Made by a program: the position numbers and the translations under genes
The notes under the pieces: generated by a model
The model's database searches: none
Told to the model about the DNA's origin: nothing
The model's input: the letters and a program-made list of their open reading frames with translations, nothing else
Part shown: positions 52,985 through 61,528 of the stretch, one piece after another
Layout: each line of letters opens with the position of its first letter
How positions within the stretch are numbered: position 1 is the stretch's first letter
Assembly (NCBI GenBank): GCA_964627535.1
Contig: CAZVJW010000017.1
Span: forward strand, 1 to 64,000
Direction: 5' to 3'
Source of the DNA: UBA1447 sp964627535
GTDB taxonomy: Bacteria; Bacillota; Clostridia; Oscillospirales; Acutalibacteraceae
DNA: 64,000 nt

Positions 52985-54502
52985 ATGTTTTCATTTGTCA
53001 TTAAAACGTTCAGTTATGCTCTTACCCTTTGCCTTACGGTGATTAGTGCGGTACAGAATGAATATTATAAAAAGAATATAAATGATGAAGTCTTCCCCGA
53101 AGTGTATGAAGGTGATTTTTATAAAAACATTCCGTATGAAAAATATCTGAACTATGATGACAATCAGCAGGGCGTAGTTTACGATGTCAGAGATTTTGGG
53201 GCAGTACCGAATGACGATTCGATTTTAAATCATGTCGCAATAAATAATACAATCAATTTCTGTTCTCAGAACGGCGGCGGAACGGTTTTTGTGGACGGCG
53301 GAAGTTATCGTGTCGGCTCGATTGCCATGAAAAGCAACGTTTCGCTTAAAATAGCGAAGGACTCCTCCCTTGTCGCATCCCGCACCGGTACAGATATGAA
53401 CTTAGGCTGTGTTATATCCGGAATAGGCTGTGAAAATATAAAAATAACCGGACCGGGGAAAATTTGCGGCGAAGGCAATTACTATTCCCGTAAACCTTTT
53501 GAAAAACCTCTGTTAACCGCACCGGTGTTTTCCGATCTTGCCGTGTTGGGTTCAGAATATTCAAACCGGGTTCGTGACGGCCACTCAAGCAGATATGGCG
53601 GAATCGCAGTCTTTTCCGGATGTACAGGGGTAACGATTGAGAATGTCGTTTTTGAAAATTCCGCTCACTGGACATTAAAATTGGAGAATTGCATTGAAGT
53701 TACGGTTAACAAGTTTATTGTGAATAACAACAGACATATTGAGAATACTGACGGGATAGATGTTTTATACAGCAGGAATGTCGAAATAGGCAACACATTC
53801 ATCAGTACAGGTGATGACGGAATAGTTTTGAAAAACTGGTCAGCCGATAAAACTGTCGAAAATGTTCATGTATATAACTGTGAGGTGATGTCCTGTACAA
53901 ATTCATTTAAAATCGGCACCGAAACAAGAGGAGACATAAAAAATATTTTGGTTGAAAATTGCTCGTTTTTTATGCGCGAAATCTATCCCGGCACCGGCAC
54001 GGGTATTGCGGTTGAATCCACGGATGGGACCAAACTGACTGATATTAAGGTTCGCAATATAACGATGGACAGGGTTGCATGCCCTTTGTTTATACGCCTT
54101 GGCAACCGTAACAGATACCCTGATGCCTCTTCCGACTTTTCGGGAACGATAAACGGAGTAACCATTGAAAATATAACCGCAACGAATGTAGAACGCTCCG
54201 CAATAATTACCGGAGTGAAAAACAAGGATAAAGGAACAAATTACGTTAAAAATGTCACACTCAGAAACTTTTCGTTAACCTATACTGCCGCGTCAAAAGA
54301 ATCCCCGCTGTACATGACTTATCTCCCGGAATATGAAGATGCATACCCCGACAGCGGACGCTTTTTCAACCTGTCCGCATACGGAATTTGGGCGAGACAT
54401 ACAGACGGATTAAAAACCGAGAACTTTATTGTACAGCCCCCGGCAGGCTCAAGAAAACGGGAATATGTTTTCTTTGATGTTTTGAACTTCTCTGCAGAAT
54501 GA
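52985..54502 (+). CDS. GH28 family polygalacturonase-like protein
   Basis: A 505-residue right-handed beta-helix protein of family GH28. The N-terminus is weakly signal-like (about 1-22). The start of the helix is YDVRDFGAVPNDDS; catalytic aspartates appear in ENTDGIDVL and STGDDGIVLKN; FKIGTETRGDI replaces the GHGxS/RIK region of classical polygalacturonases, as in relatives acting on decorated pectins. Ribosome site AGACAGGAG precedes ATG 52985. Together with GH4 this suggests use of galacturonic-acid-rich polymers. The 169 bases before it hold nothing I can name. Confidence 0.88.
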   Translation: MFSFVIKTFSYALTLCLTVISAVQNEYYKKNINDEVFPEVYEGDFYKNIPYEKYLNYDDNQQGVVYDVRDFGAVPNDDSILNHVAINNTINFCSQNGGGTVFVDGGSYRVGSIAMKSNVSLKIAKDSSLVASRTGTDMNLGCVISGIGCENIKITGPGKICGEGNYYSRKPFEKPLLTAPVFSDLAVLGSEYSNRVRDGHSSRYGGIAVFSGCTGVTIENVVFENSAHWTLKLENCIEVTVNKFIVNNNRHIENTDGIDVLYSRNVEIGNTFISTGDDGIVLKNWSADKTVENVHVYNCEVMSCTNSFKIGTETRGDIKNILVENCSFFMREIYPGTGTGIAVESTDGTKLTDIKVRNITMDRVACPLFIRLGNRNRYPDASSDFSGTINGVTIENITATNVERSAIITGVKNKDKGTNYVKNVTLRNFSLTYTAASKESPLYMTYLPEYEDAYPDSGRFFNLSAYGIWARHTDGLKTENFIVQPPAGSRKREYVFFDVLNFSAE

Positions 54503-54558
54503 AATTAATAATAAACCGGGGTATATTTATTCAGGAAGAACATAATAAATCTGTTTCA

Positions 54559-54692
54559 TACTAATTCACGATTAAAAAACCTCTAAAAAATTAAGCAAAA
54601 GCTTTGATTTATACTATTCTCCATTTTAATGCAGAATAGTATTATGCGGTTTTGTATGGATTTTTAAGTTGGGATTTTATGAGTAATTAGTA
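54559..54692. repeat. ~100-bp MITE-like element A carrying a nested 30-bp element
   Basis: Ends TACTAATTCACG and GTAATTAGTA with TCA duplicated on both sides (54556-54558, 54693-54695). Length 134 equals a simple copy plus 33. Confidence 0.94.
54612..54641. repeat. nested 30-bp element with intact TTA target duplication
   Basis: TACTATTCTCCATT ... GAATAGTA, 30 bases, flanked on both sides by TTA (54609-54611, 54642-54644). The uninserted site GATTTATGCGG is preserved in the copy at 32382-32481. This makes it the cleanest example of the nested insertion. Confidence 0.93.
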
Positions 54693-54805
54693 TCAATTGA
54701 CAAAACATACAATCGCATATATAATTATAGACGGAAAGGATCATCTTTCAAGCACTAATAGTGTTCCGGAGAAGCATAAAACTTGGTGTTGAAAGGAGTG
54801 TCAGC

Positions 54806-55231
54806 ATGGCAAAGCAAGTTAATAAGTTTGTCTATTGGGTACCGAGAATCCTGTCAATCCTGTTTATCCTGTTCCTTGCGCTGTTTTCATTGGATGTGTT
54901 TGAAATACCGAATCAAAACGCGGGCGAAGTTGCTTTGAGGCTGCTGATACACAACATCCCGGCATTGGCATTGCTTTTTATTCTAATTATTTCCTGGAAG
55001 TACGAAATTGTCGGCGGTGTTGTGTTTATACTGGCAGGAATCGCGTATATCATTGTTTCGGTATTTAATCAAATCGAGTGGTACTTCATTATTTCCTGGG
55101 GTCTACAGATTGCAGGTCCGGCTTTTCTTATTGGGATTTTATTTTTGATGAACTGGAAGCAGAAGAAAAACCATAAAGCACCGAAAAACGAGACTTTGTT
55201 TGCGGACAGCGAACCGCCGAAAACCGTTTAA
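54806..55231 (+). CDS. small membrane protein of unknown function
   Basis: A 141-residue protein with four membrane helices (about 8-27, 45-63, 68-90 and 97-117) and a charged tail. It resembles a common family of four-helix clostridial membrane proteins starting with WVPRILSILFILFLALFSLDVF, of unknown role. GAAAGGAG precedes ATG 54806. Its stop codon TAA is also the left target site of the repeat at 55232. Confidence 0.7.
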   Translation: MAKQVNKFVYWVPRILSILFILFLALFSLDVFEIPNQNAGEVALRLLIHNIPALALLFILIISWKYEIVGGVVFILAGIAYIIVSVFNQIEWYFIISWGLQIAGPAFLIGILFLMNWKQKKNHKAPKNETLFADSEPPKTV

Positions 55232-55331
55232 TACTAATTCGCAATTAAAAACCTCTAAAAAATCAAGCAAAAGCTTTGATTTAGTAGGTTTTGTGCGGAT
55301 TTTTTAGTTAGGTTTTTATGAGTAATTAGTA
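55232..55331. repeat. ~100-bp MITE-like element, variant A, at a stop codon
   Basis: Ends TACTAATTCGCA and GTAATTAGTA; TAA on both sides, the left one being the stop codon of the gene before. The interior carries the empty site for the 30-bp element. The remaining bases to 55659 contain the terminator at 55408 and otherwise nothing I recognise. Confidence 0.94.
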
Positions 55332-55407
55332 TAAATAAGCGATAATGGATTAACTGTGTTAAATGCGGGGTTGCATTTGGCCGTTTTCCCAGCACATAAC
55401 AAATAAC

Positions 55408-55435
55408 AAACCGGCCGGGTATGGCTGGTTTTTTT
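55408..55435 (+). terminator. intrinsic terminator
   Basis: AAACCGGCC pairs with GGC(T)GGTTT around GGGTAT, followed by seven T. It lies in the gap after the four-helix membrane protein gene and before the hydrolase gene. Confidence 0.8.
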
Positions 55436-55659
55436 CGTTTTACTTCACAGCCTGTTTATCAGTGATTGAACAATACCCGGTATACACACCTAAGCCATAT
55501 ACTGTTGCCGTGAATTGATATAAAAATCTTCATAAATCAAAAACCGGTGAATTTATGGTTGCGTTTATAGCTCAAACAAGAGATAATAGCATAGATATTA
55601 ATCATGCGTAATAAAAACCCGGAACAAACACGGCGTGAAAGAAATTATAAGAGGGTTAC

Positions 55660-56568
55660 ATGAAAGAAATTTTATTCAGCAGCTTTGACGGTAAAAAATT
55701 GGCTTGTTTCCTTTGGGATGATGTCGAAAATCCGAAGGGGGTCATTCAACTTGTGCATGGACTGACATCACACACCATGCGCTATGATGATTTTGCCAAA
55801 AAACTCAACCGCGCCGGCTATATCGTTTTTGGGGACGACCACCGGATGAACGGTAAAACCGCCGGGCTTGAAAATCTTGGCAAAGCAGGCAGCAACAATT
55901 TCAATGAGAATGTTTTTGATGAGATTGAAATTACAAAAATGCTGAAGGAAAAATACAAACTGCCTGTTCAGCTTTTTGCTCACAGTTACGGCTCTTTTCT
56001 CGGTCAACGATTTATTGAACTCGCCGGTGATTTGATTGACGGCATTCTGCTCAGCGGCTCCGCATATATGGGGGGCAAGATGTTGTTCTGGGGTAAGGTT
56101 ATCACCCTGTTTCAACGGATATTCTGTAAAACCTACGGTCCCGGGAAAATGTTTTATAAAATGACCTTCACATCAAATGACCAATACTTTTTGCAGGATA
56201 ACGTTAAAAACGCCTGGCTGAACCGCGATTTGGAAAAAGTCAATATTTATAATGCCGACCCTTATTGTGATTTCATCATGTCAAACGGCTTTTTCTACGC
56301 TCTTATGCGCGGACTCGATGACGCCTATAAAAAGCAGAATCTCGGCAAGATAAGAAAAGACCTGCCAATCGCCCTGATGAGCGGGGAAAAAGACCCTGTC
56401 GGCGGTATGGGCGTAAAAGTAAAAGCCCTCCATGAACTTTACCGCTCTCTGGGGCTGAAGGTGACGATGAAAATTTACAAAGATGTCCGCCATGAGCTGA
56501 CGGGGGATTTTGACGAGCAGGCAATTGTCGCTGACATGTTAAATTTTTTTAATTCAAATACAAAATAA
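55660..56568 (+). CDS. alpha/beta hydrolase (lysophospholipase/monoacylglycerol lipase-like)
   Basis: A 302-residue serine hydrolase. The oxyanion region is LVHGLTSHTMRYDDFA, the nucleophile elbow AHSYGS (Ser about 109), the acid lies in SGEKDPVGG near 247 and the catalytic His in YKDVRHELTGD near 278. The cap and overall length match monoacylglycerol lipase-type hydrolases. It is likely cytosolic as there is no signal peptide. The LarA-like gene starts 12 bases after its stop, so they share a transcript. Confidence 0.88.
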   Translation: MKEILFSSFDGKKLACFLWDDVENPKGVIQLVHGLTSHTMRYDDFAKKLNRAGYIVFGDDHRMNGKTAGLENLGKAGSNNFNENVFDEIEITKMLKEKYKLPVQLFAHSYGSFLGQRFIELAGDLIDGILLSGSAYMGGKMLFWGKVITLFQRIFCKTYGPGKMFYKMTFTSNDQYFLQDNVKNAWLNRDLEKVNIYNADPYCDFIMSNGFFYALMRGLDDAYKKQNLGKIRKDLPIALMSGEKDPVGGMGVKVKALHELYRSLGLKVTMKIYKDVRHELTGDFDEQAIVADMLNFFNSNTK

Positions 56569-56579
56569 CGGGAGCTGCC

Positions 56580-57830
56580 ATGGAAAATACCATCAAGCTT
56601 GACTACGGAAAAAAAGGGCTTTGCATCAGCCTTGCGGGTGCGGATGTTATCCAGCCGTCGGATCAGCCGGCCGCGGAAAACCCCGCGGGACTTATCCGGC
56701 AAAAACTCTATAAGCCGGACTGCGGGAAAGGTTTGACGGAGCTTGTCAAAGGCCGGCAGACCGTCGCGGTTGCCCACACGGATATGACACGCGCAACGCC
56801 CAACCGCATCCTCATACCCGTTATTGTAAACGAACTGCGGAAATTGGGAATTAAGAAAGAAAATATTGTTTTGGTCAATATGACCGGCAGCCACCGACCG
56901 CAGACGCATGATGAACTGGTGCAAATGCTGGGGTATGATATTATATCGGATTACAAATGCTTTCAGCACAACAGTTTTGACAAAGACTCCATGGTGTTGG
57001 CAGGTTCTTTGGACGGGTTCCCGCTGTACATCAACAAAGAATTTATGGGGGCGGACCTGAAGATATGCACGGGCTTTATCGAACCGCATTTTTTCGCGGG
57101 TTTCAGCGGAGGCCCGAAAGCAGTGCTGCCCGGCCTTTGCGACATTGACAGCATCATGCGCAACCATAACGCGCAAAGAATCGGGGACAGCAAAGCAACC
57201 TGGGGCGTTACAGACGGCAACCCGGTTTGGGAAAATATCCGTGAAGGCTGCAAAACAGCCGACCCGGATTTTTTAGTCAATGTTGCAATGAATACACGGG
57301 AGGAAATATCGGGGGTATTTACCGGCGAATGGGAGCGGGCACATAAAAAGGGTTATGATTTTGTAAGAAGAAACGCTATGCGAAAAGTCGACAGGCTTTA
57401 TGACATTGTCATAACATCCAACAGCGGATATCCGCTTGATATGAACCTGTACCAATGTGTGAAAGGGATGAGCTGTGCCGCGCAGATTGTAAAAGAAAAC
57501 GGGACGATCATCATTGCCGGTGAATGTTCCGACGGCCTGCCGAAAAACAGCTCTTATGAAAAAATCCTTAACATGGCGGGGACACCCGGGGAGCTGTTTG
57601 ACTTGATTAACCAAAGCAAAGAAATGATGCCCGAACAATGGCAGGTGCAGATACAGACGAGAATTCAGAAAAAGGCGAATGTGTATGTATATTCCGATTG
57701 CCTGAGCGATGAGGAGATAAAACAGGCGCTGCTGCTGCCCTGCAGAGATATTGAAGCGCTTGTGCGGCTGCTCGGCGGCAGTGTCGCTGTTTTGCCGAAA
57801 GGTCCGCAGACAATACCCTACTACGCATAA
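56580..57830 (+). CDS. LarA-like (nickel-pincer lactate racemase family) protein
   Basis: A 416-residue protein of the LarA superfamily. Key positions of nickel-pincer-dependent racemases are visible: the HTDMTRATP loop near residue 63, His in MTGSHRPQTHDEL (about 103), His and the pincer-bound Lys in GFIEPHFFAGFSGGPKAVLPG (about 164-184) and His in MRNHNA near 197. Family members racemise or epimerise 2-hydroxy acids, including sugar acids. LarB, LarC and LarE, which make the cofactor, are not in this window. The GGAGCTGCC ribosome site leads to ATG 56580. Confidence 0.88.
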   Translation: MENTIKLDYGKKGLCISLAGADVIQPSDQPAAENPAGLIRQKLYKPDCGKGLTELVKGRQTVAVAHTDMTRATPNRILIPVIVNELRKLGIKKENIVLVNMTGSHRPQTHDELVQMLGYDIISDYKCFQHNSFDKDSMVLAGSLDGFPLYINKEFMGADLKICTGFIEPHFFAGFSGGPKAVLPGLCDIDSIMRNHNAQRIGDSKATWGVTDGNPVWENIREGCKTADPDFLVNVAMNTREEISGVFTGEWERAHKKGYDFVRRNAMRKVDRLYDIVITSNSGYPLDMNLYQCVKGMSCAAQIVKENGTIIIAGECSDGLPKNSSYEKILNMAGTPGELFDLINQSKEMMPEQWQVQIQTRIQKKANVYVYSDCLSDEEIKQALLLPCRDIEALVRLLGGSVAVLPKGPQTIPYYA

Positions 57831-57877
57831 AACTGTTTACAAAAAGTAAAATTTAACCGAAAAATCAGGGAGGAAAA

Positions 57878-59197
57878 ATGAGCAAAAAAATTATTGTGGC
57901 GGGCGCAGGCCACGGCGGCCTTGTTGCCGCTGCGTATTTGGCACAACAGGGTTATGAAACAGAGATTTTCGAACAGAAAAAAAGGGAGGAACTGGGTTAC
58001 GACTGGCACGACACCATCGGGCGCGATACTTTTGACATTGCGGGTATAACAGAGTATGACCGCAGCAGAATGACGCTCAGAAGAGACTCGACCTTTTATG
58101 CGCCGTCGTTAAAAACACCCGTATCATATGATATCAATCCCGAACGGGCAGCGCTGGAAATCGAACGCAAGGATATGTATGATTACTTGATTAAAAATGC
58201 CGAATGCAAAGGGGCGAAAATCAACTATTCAAAGCATGTGGAAGGCCCGCTCCTTGATAAAAACAGCGATGTGTGCGGGCTGATTGTGGATGGCAATGAA
58301 GTGCCGGCCGACTTGGTTATTGACAGCGCAGGTTTGTTTTCGCCCGTTATCGCGGGACTGCCGGAGAAATACCGTATGAACGATATCTATTCCGAAGGCG
58401 ATATTTTCCACACCTACAGAGCCTATTACAACCTTGTTGAAGGCGTCAGCACCCCAAACATGGAGCGGTACAATATTTATTTCAGGTTCAAGGGGATCAA
58501 GGGGATTGCCTGGTTTAAGATTTCGGACGGTATGGCGGATTTCCTTATCGGCAGTGTTAAACCGCTCAGTTTTGAAAAAGTTCAGGCAGTGCTCATCGAA
58601 ATGAGAAAAGTTCAGCCCGTTATCGGCGAAAAACTGCTGCGGGGCGGACAAATCGTCGACATCCCCATCAAGTCCACGCATTCGCTGCTTGTCGGCAACA
58701 ATTATGCCGCTGTAGGTGACGTTGTCTCCATGCCGGACCCGATGAACGGCTCCGGGATAACAACTGCCGTGAAGGCGGGGGCAATGCTTGCCGAAACAAT
58801 TATTAATATTGACAAGGCGGGCAAGCCGTTCGCTGCCTCGGAACTTTGGAATTATCAGGTTGAATATTATAAAGAAGTTGCCAATAAAGCGATTGCAACT
58901 TCAGTTTTAAAAAACTGCCTGCTCAGCTATTCGGAGCGCGCACTGAACTTCTTCTTTGATAAGAAAATATTAACGGCAAACGAGCTTGGCGGAAACGGTA
59001 ATGCGATGAAGATGGACAAAGCGGAAATGATAGCGAAACTTAAACGCGGATTAAGGCGGCCGATCAGTTTGCTGAAGCTGAAAAAAGCAGTCGACATCTC
59101 AAAAGAGGCAAAAAAAATCGCGCTTGCAATTCCGGAATTATATGATGAAGTTGTTGTTGATACTTGGAGAAAGAAACTGGTGTCTTATTTGATGTGA
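57878..59197 (+). CDS. FAD-dependent oxidoreductase (geranylgeranyl reductase-like)
   Basis: A 439-residue flavoprotein. The N-terminal dinucleotide fold is IIVAGAGHGGLVAAAYLAQQG, the second FAD motif is NYAAVGDVVSMPDPMNGSGITTAVKAG (about 270-296), and a substrate domain lies between. Relatives include geranylgeranyl reductases and halogenase-like monooxygenases. The C-terminal 90 residues are helical and may touch the membrane. The substrate is unknown. It follows the LarA-like gene by 47 bases. Its stop codon TGA is also the left target site of the repeat at 59198. Confidence 0.82.
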   Translation: MSKKIIVAGAGHGGLVAAAYLAQQGYETEIFEQKKREELGYDWHDTIGRDTFDIAGITEYDRSRMTLRRDSTFYAPSLKTPVSYDINPERAALEIERKDMYDYLIKNAECKGAKINYSKHVEGPLLDKNSDVCGLIVDGNEVPADLVIDSAGLFSPVIAGLPEKYRMNDIYSEGDIFHTYRAYYNLVEGVSTPNMERYNIYFRFKGIKGIAWFKISDGMADFLIGSVKPLSFEKVQAVLIEMRKVQPVIGEKLLRGGQIVDIPIKSTHSLLVGNNYAAVGDVVSMPDPMNGSGITTAVKAGAMLAETIINIDKAGKPFAASELWNYQVEYYKEVANKAIATSVLKNCLLSYSERALNFFFDKKILTANELGGNGNAMKMDKAEMIAKLKRGLRRPISLLKLKKAVDISKEAKKIALAIPELYDEVVVDTWRKKLVSYLM

Positions 59198-59298
59198 TAC
59201 TAATTAACGATTAAAAACCTCTAAAAAATCAAGCAACAGCTTTGATTTATAAGGTTTTGTGCGGATTTTTTAGTTAGGCTTTTATAAGTAATTAATAT
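59198..59298. repeat. ~100-bp MITE-like element, variant A, at a stop codon
   Basis: Ends TACTAATTAACG and GTAATTAATA; TGA lies on both sides (59195-59197, the upstream gene's stop codon, and 59299-59301). The next gene begins 13 bases beyond it, so the element is squeezed between two coding regions. Confidence 0.93.
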
Positions 59299-59311
59299 GA
59301 GAGGGCATGGC

Positions 59312-60196
59312 ATGGAGTTTATTCCTGCGAAAACAATTGTCTCCGGCTATACAAACGGCAATTCCTGGTTCGGCAGCAACTACAATATGAATATTTACAA
59401 AGGCTGCTGCCACGGCTGCATTTACTGTGACAGCCGCAGCGAATGCTACAGAGTCGAAAATTTCGACACCGTCAGGGCGAAAGAAAACGCGCTTGCCACC
59501 ATAGAGCGTGAACTGAAATCAAAACGCAAAACCGGCGTTATCGGCACCGGCGCGATGAGCGACCCGTATAACCCGTTCGAAAAAGAATATAAGCTCACAA
59601 GAGGCGCGCTTGAAATCATTGACCGTTACCGCTTCGGCATTGCGATTGCGACAAAGAGTGATCTGGTAACAAGGGATATTGATCTGCTGAAATCAATTTC
59701 AATTCAGTCACCGGTTCTTATTAAGCTGACGATTACAACCGCCGCCGATGAGCTTTGCAAAAAGATTGAACCGAACGCTCCTCTTTCCTCCGAACGGTTC
59801 GCGGCTGTTAAAAAGCTTTCGGACGCTGGTATTTTTGCGGGTGTGCTGTTAATGCCGGTGCTGCCCTTAATTGAGGACACTGTTGAAAATATCGCGGGCA
59901 TTGTCAAGCGCGCGCATGAAAACGGCGCGAAGTTTATTTATCCGGCGTTCGGCGTCACCCTGCGGCAAAACCAGCGGGACTGGTTTTATCAAAAACTCGA
60001 CGAATCATTTCCCGGGATGAAAGCAAAATACATCAAACAATTCGGCGACACCTACGAATGCAGGTCACCCAATTCAAAAGCCCTTTGGAAAATTTTTCAA
60101 AGCGGGTGCGAACAATACGGCTTGATTTACAAGATGCCGGACATTATTGCGGGCTATAAAAGCGGTTACGGTGAAGATCAGCTTTCTTTATTTTAA
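59312..60196 (+). CDS. SPL family radical SAM protein
   Basis: A 294-residue radical SAM protein. The cluster motif is CCHGCIYC (CxxxCxxC, about residues 29-36), GTGAMSDPYNPFEKEYKLTRG near 82 resembles spore-photoproduct-lyase-like proteins of unknown activity, and LLMPVLPLIEDT lies near 180. It is not a glycyl-radical activase by motif. ATG 59312 is preferred with GAGAGGG six bases ahead; in-frame ATG 59297 would start within the repeat. Insertion of the repeat directly upstream implies that transcription must read through it. Confidence 0.88.
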   Translation: MEFIPAKTIVSGYTNGNSWFGSNYNMNIYKGCCHGCIYCDSRSECYRVENFDTVRAKENALATIERELKSKRKTGVIGTGAMSDPYNPFEKEYKLTRGALEIIDRYRFGIAIATKSDLVTRDIDLLKSISIQSPVLIKLTITTAADELCKKIEPNAPLSSERFAAVKKLSDAGIFAGVLLMPVLPLIEDTVENIAGIVKRAHENGAKFIYPAFGVTLRQNQRDWFYQKLDESFPGMKAKYIKQFGDTYECRSPNSKALWKIFQSGCEQYGLIYKMPDIIAGYKSGYGEDQLSLF

Positions 60197-60223
60197 TCAC
60201 AATAAAATACCGGAGGTTATCAA

Positions 60224-61459
60224 ATGAATAACGACAACCAAATTCTCAGACAGCTCGCGCGTGAATATTATCAGCTTTCAAAAGAGGAAAGAAACACCGA
60301 GAGGAGAAAACTCCACACGGCTGTGAATGATCTAAAGATGATACGGCCGGTCGTGATGATTGACGAATTGCCGTGGAACGAAATGAATATCGATGACGAG
60401 CTGACCACGAAGTGCGAAAATCCGTTTCTTCACGGTGTCGAGTGGTTCCTGCGCTCTAATATATATAAATACAAACACATGCCCGCGGACATGTTCCTTC
60501 GCCCGTATATTCCGATTTCAAAGGTAGTGCGATCAACCGGCAACGGCATGCGCGTGCAGGAAAAGACGCTGAAAACCAGCGAAAAAAACAGCATTATTTC
60601 CCATGAATATACCGACCAGTTAAAGACCGATGAAGATTTGGAAAAGCTTCAGCTTCCTGTCATCACCTACGACAGCGAATCAACCTTGAAGCAGTATGAA
60701 TACATCGGCGAAATCCTCGGCGATATCATTCCGCTGAAAATTACCGGGCGTGACCATACGCATTTTGCCCCCTGGGATGAGATTTCGATGCTTCGCGGCG
60801 TCACAAGCTTGCTGATGGATTTAATCGAACGCCCGGAGTTTTCCCACAAGCTTGTTGCAAGGCTTGCCGAAATAAACCTGGCGGAAATGGAGCAGTATGA
60901 GGCCTTGGGCTTATATGAGAGCGATCCGTTTTCTCTGCACTGCACACCGATTTTAACAAGCGATTTGCCGGGGAAAGACTTTGACGGCGAAAAAATGACA
61001 AGAAAAGATATTTGGGGCAGGGGCACCGCGCAGATTTTCGCTTCCGTCTCAAAGGCCATGCATGAAGAGTTTGATATTGAATATATGAAGCAGACCATCG
61101 GGCAGTGCGGGCTGGTGTATTACGGCTGCTGCGAGCCGCTGGATAAAAAGATAGATATTGTCGAAAAAATTCCGAACCTGCGGAAAATCGGCGTCACCCC
61201 CTGGGCGGATGTGGATTTGGCGACGGAAATCATCGGCAAAAAATATGTGGTTTCCTCCAAACCGAATCCCGCTTCCGTCGGGGTCGCCATGCTTGACAAA
61301 GATGCTTTGAAAAAAGAGATCGGTGGCATTTTGGACGCCTGCAAGCGGAACTCCTGTTCCTGTGATATTACACTCAAAGACATCAGCACCTGTGGGAGCA
61401 GGCCGGAAAATATCTTTGAATGGGAACAGACGGTAATGGATATGGTGGGGAATTATTGA
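60224..61459 (+). CDS. URO-D-like methyltransferase domain protein
   Basis: A 411-residue protein of the uroporphyrinogen decarboxylase-like superfamily, which in anaerobes mostly contains corrinoid-linked methyltransferases rather than haem enzymes. A cysteine-rich C-terminal region (CGLVYYGCCEPLDKK near 306, NSCSCDITLKDISTCG near 385) could hold the zinc site that activates a thiol. GRDHTHFAPWDE lies in the middle. No corrinoid protein or other haem gene is nearby, so the partner is unknown. CGGAGG precedes ATG 60224. Confidence 0.82.
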   Translation: MNNDNQILRQLAREYYQLSKEERNTERRKLHTAVNDLKMIRPVVMIDELPWNEMNIDDELTTKCENPFLHGVEWFLRSNIYKYKHMPADMFLRPYIPISKVVRSTGNGMRVQEKTLKTSEKNSIISHEYTDQLKTDEDLEKLQLPVITYDSESTLKQYEYIGEILGDIIPLKITGRDHTHFAPWDEISMLRGVTSLLMDLIERPEFSHKLVARLAEINLAEMEQYEALGLYESDPFSLHCTPILTSDLPGKDFDGEKMTRKDIWGRGTAQIFASVSKAMHEEFDIEYMKQTIGQCGLVYYGCCEPLDKKIDIVEKIPNLRKIGVTPWADVDLATEIIGKKYVVSSKPNPASVGVAMLDKDALKKEIGGILDACKRNSCSCDITLKDISTCGSRPENIFEWEQTVMDMVGNY

Positions 61460-61528
61460 TTGGTTCACCTGTGGATTGTATATATAAATAAACACAATGT
61501 TGGGGCGAACATTATGTCGCCCGAAGGT

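Noticed and set aside
56475..57176. Minus-strand reading frame of 233 codons opposite the hydrolase and LarA-like genes
   Set aside because: Antisense to two well-supported coding regions with strong motifs; no start signal or family match.
21241..59298. Dispersed intergenic repeats considered as CRISPR, attenuators or riboswitches
   Set aside because: They are dispersed singly, have inverted ends and 3-base target duplications, occur in both orientations and lie mostly behind genes, which fits mobile elements rather than leaders.
59312..60196. Radical SAM protein considered as the missing activase for the glycyl radical enzyme
   Set aside because: Its motif context (CCHGCIYC, GAMSDPYNP) is that of SPL-type proteins, and it is almost 7 kb away in a different operon.
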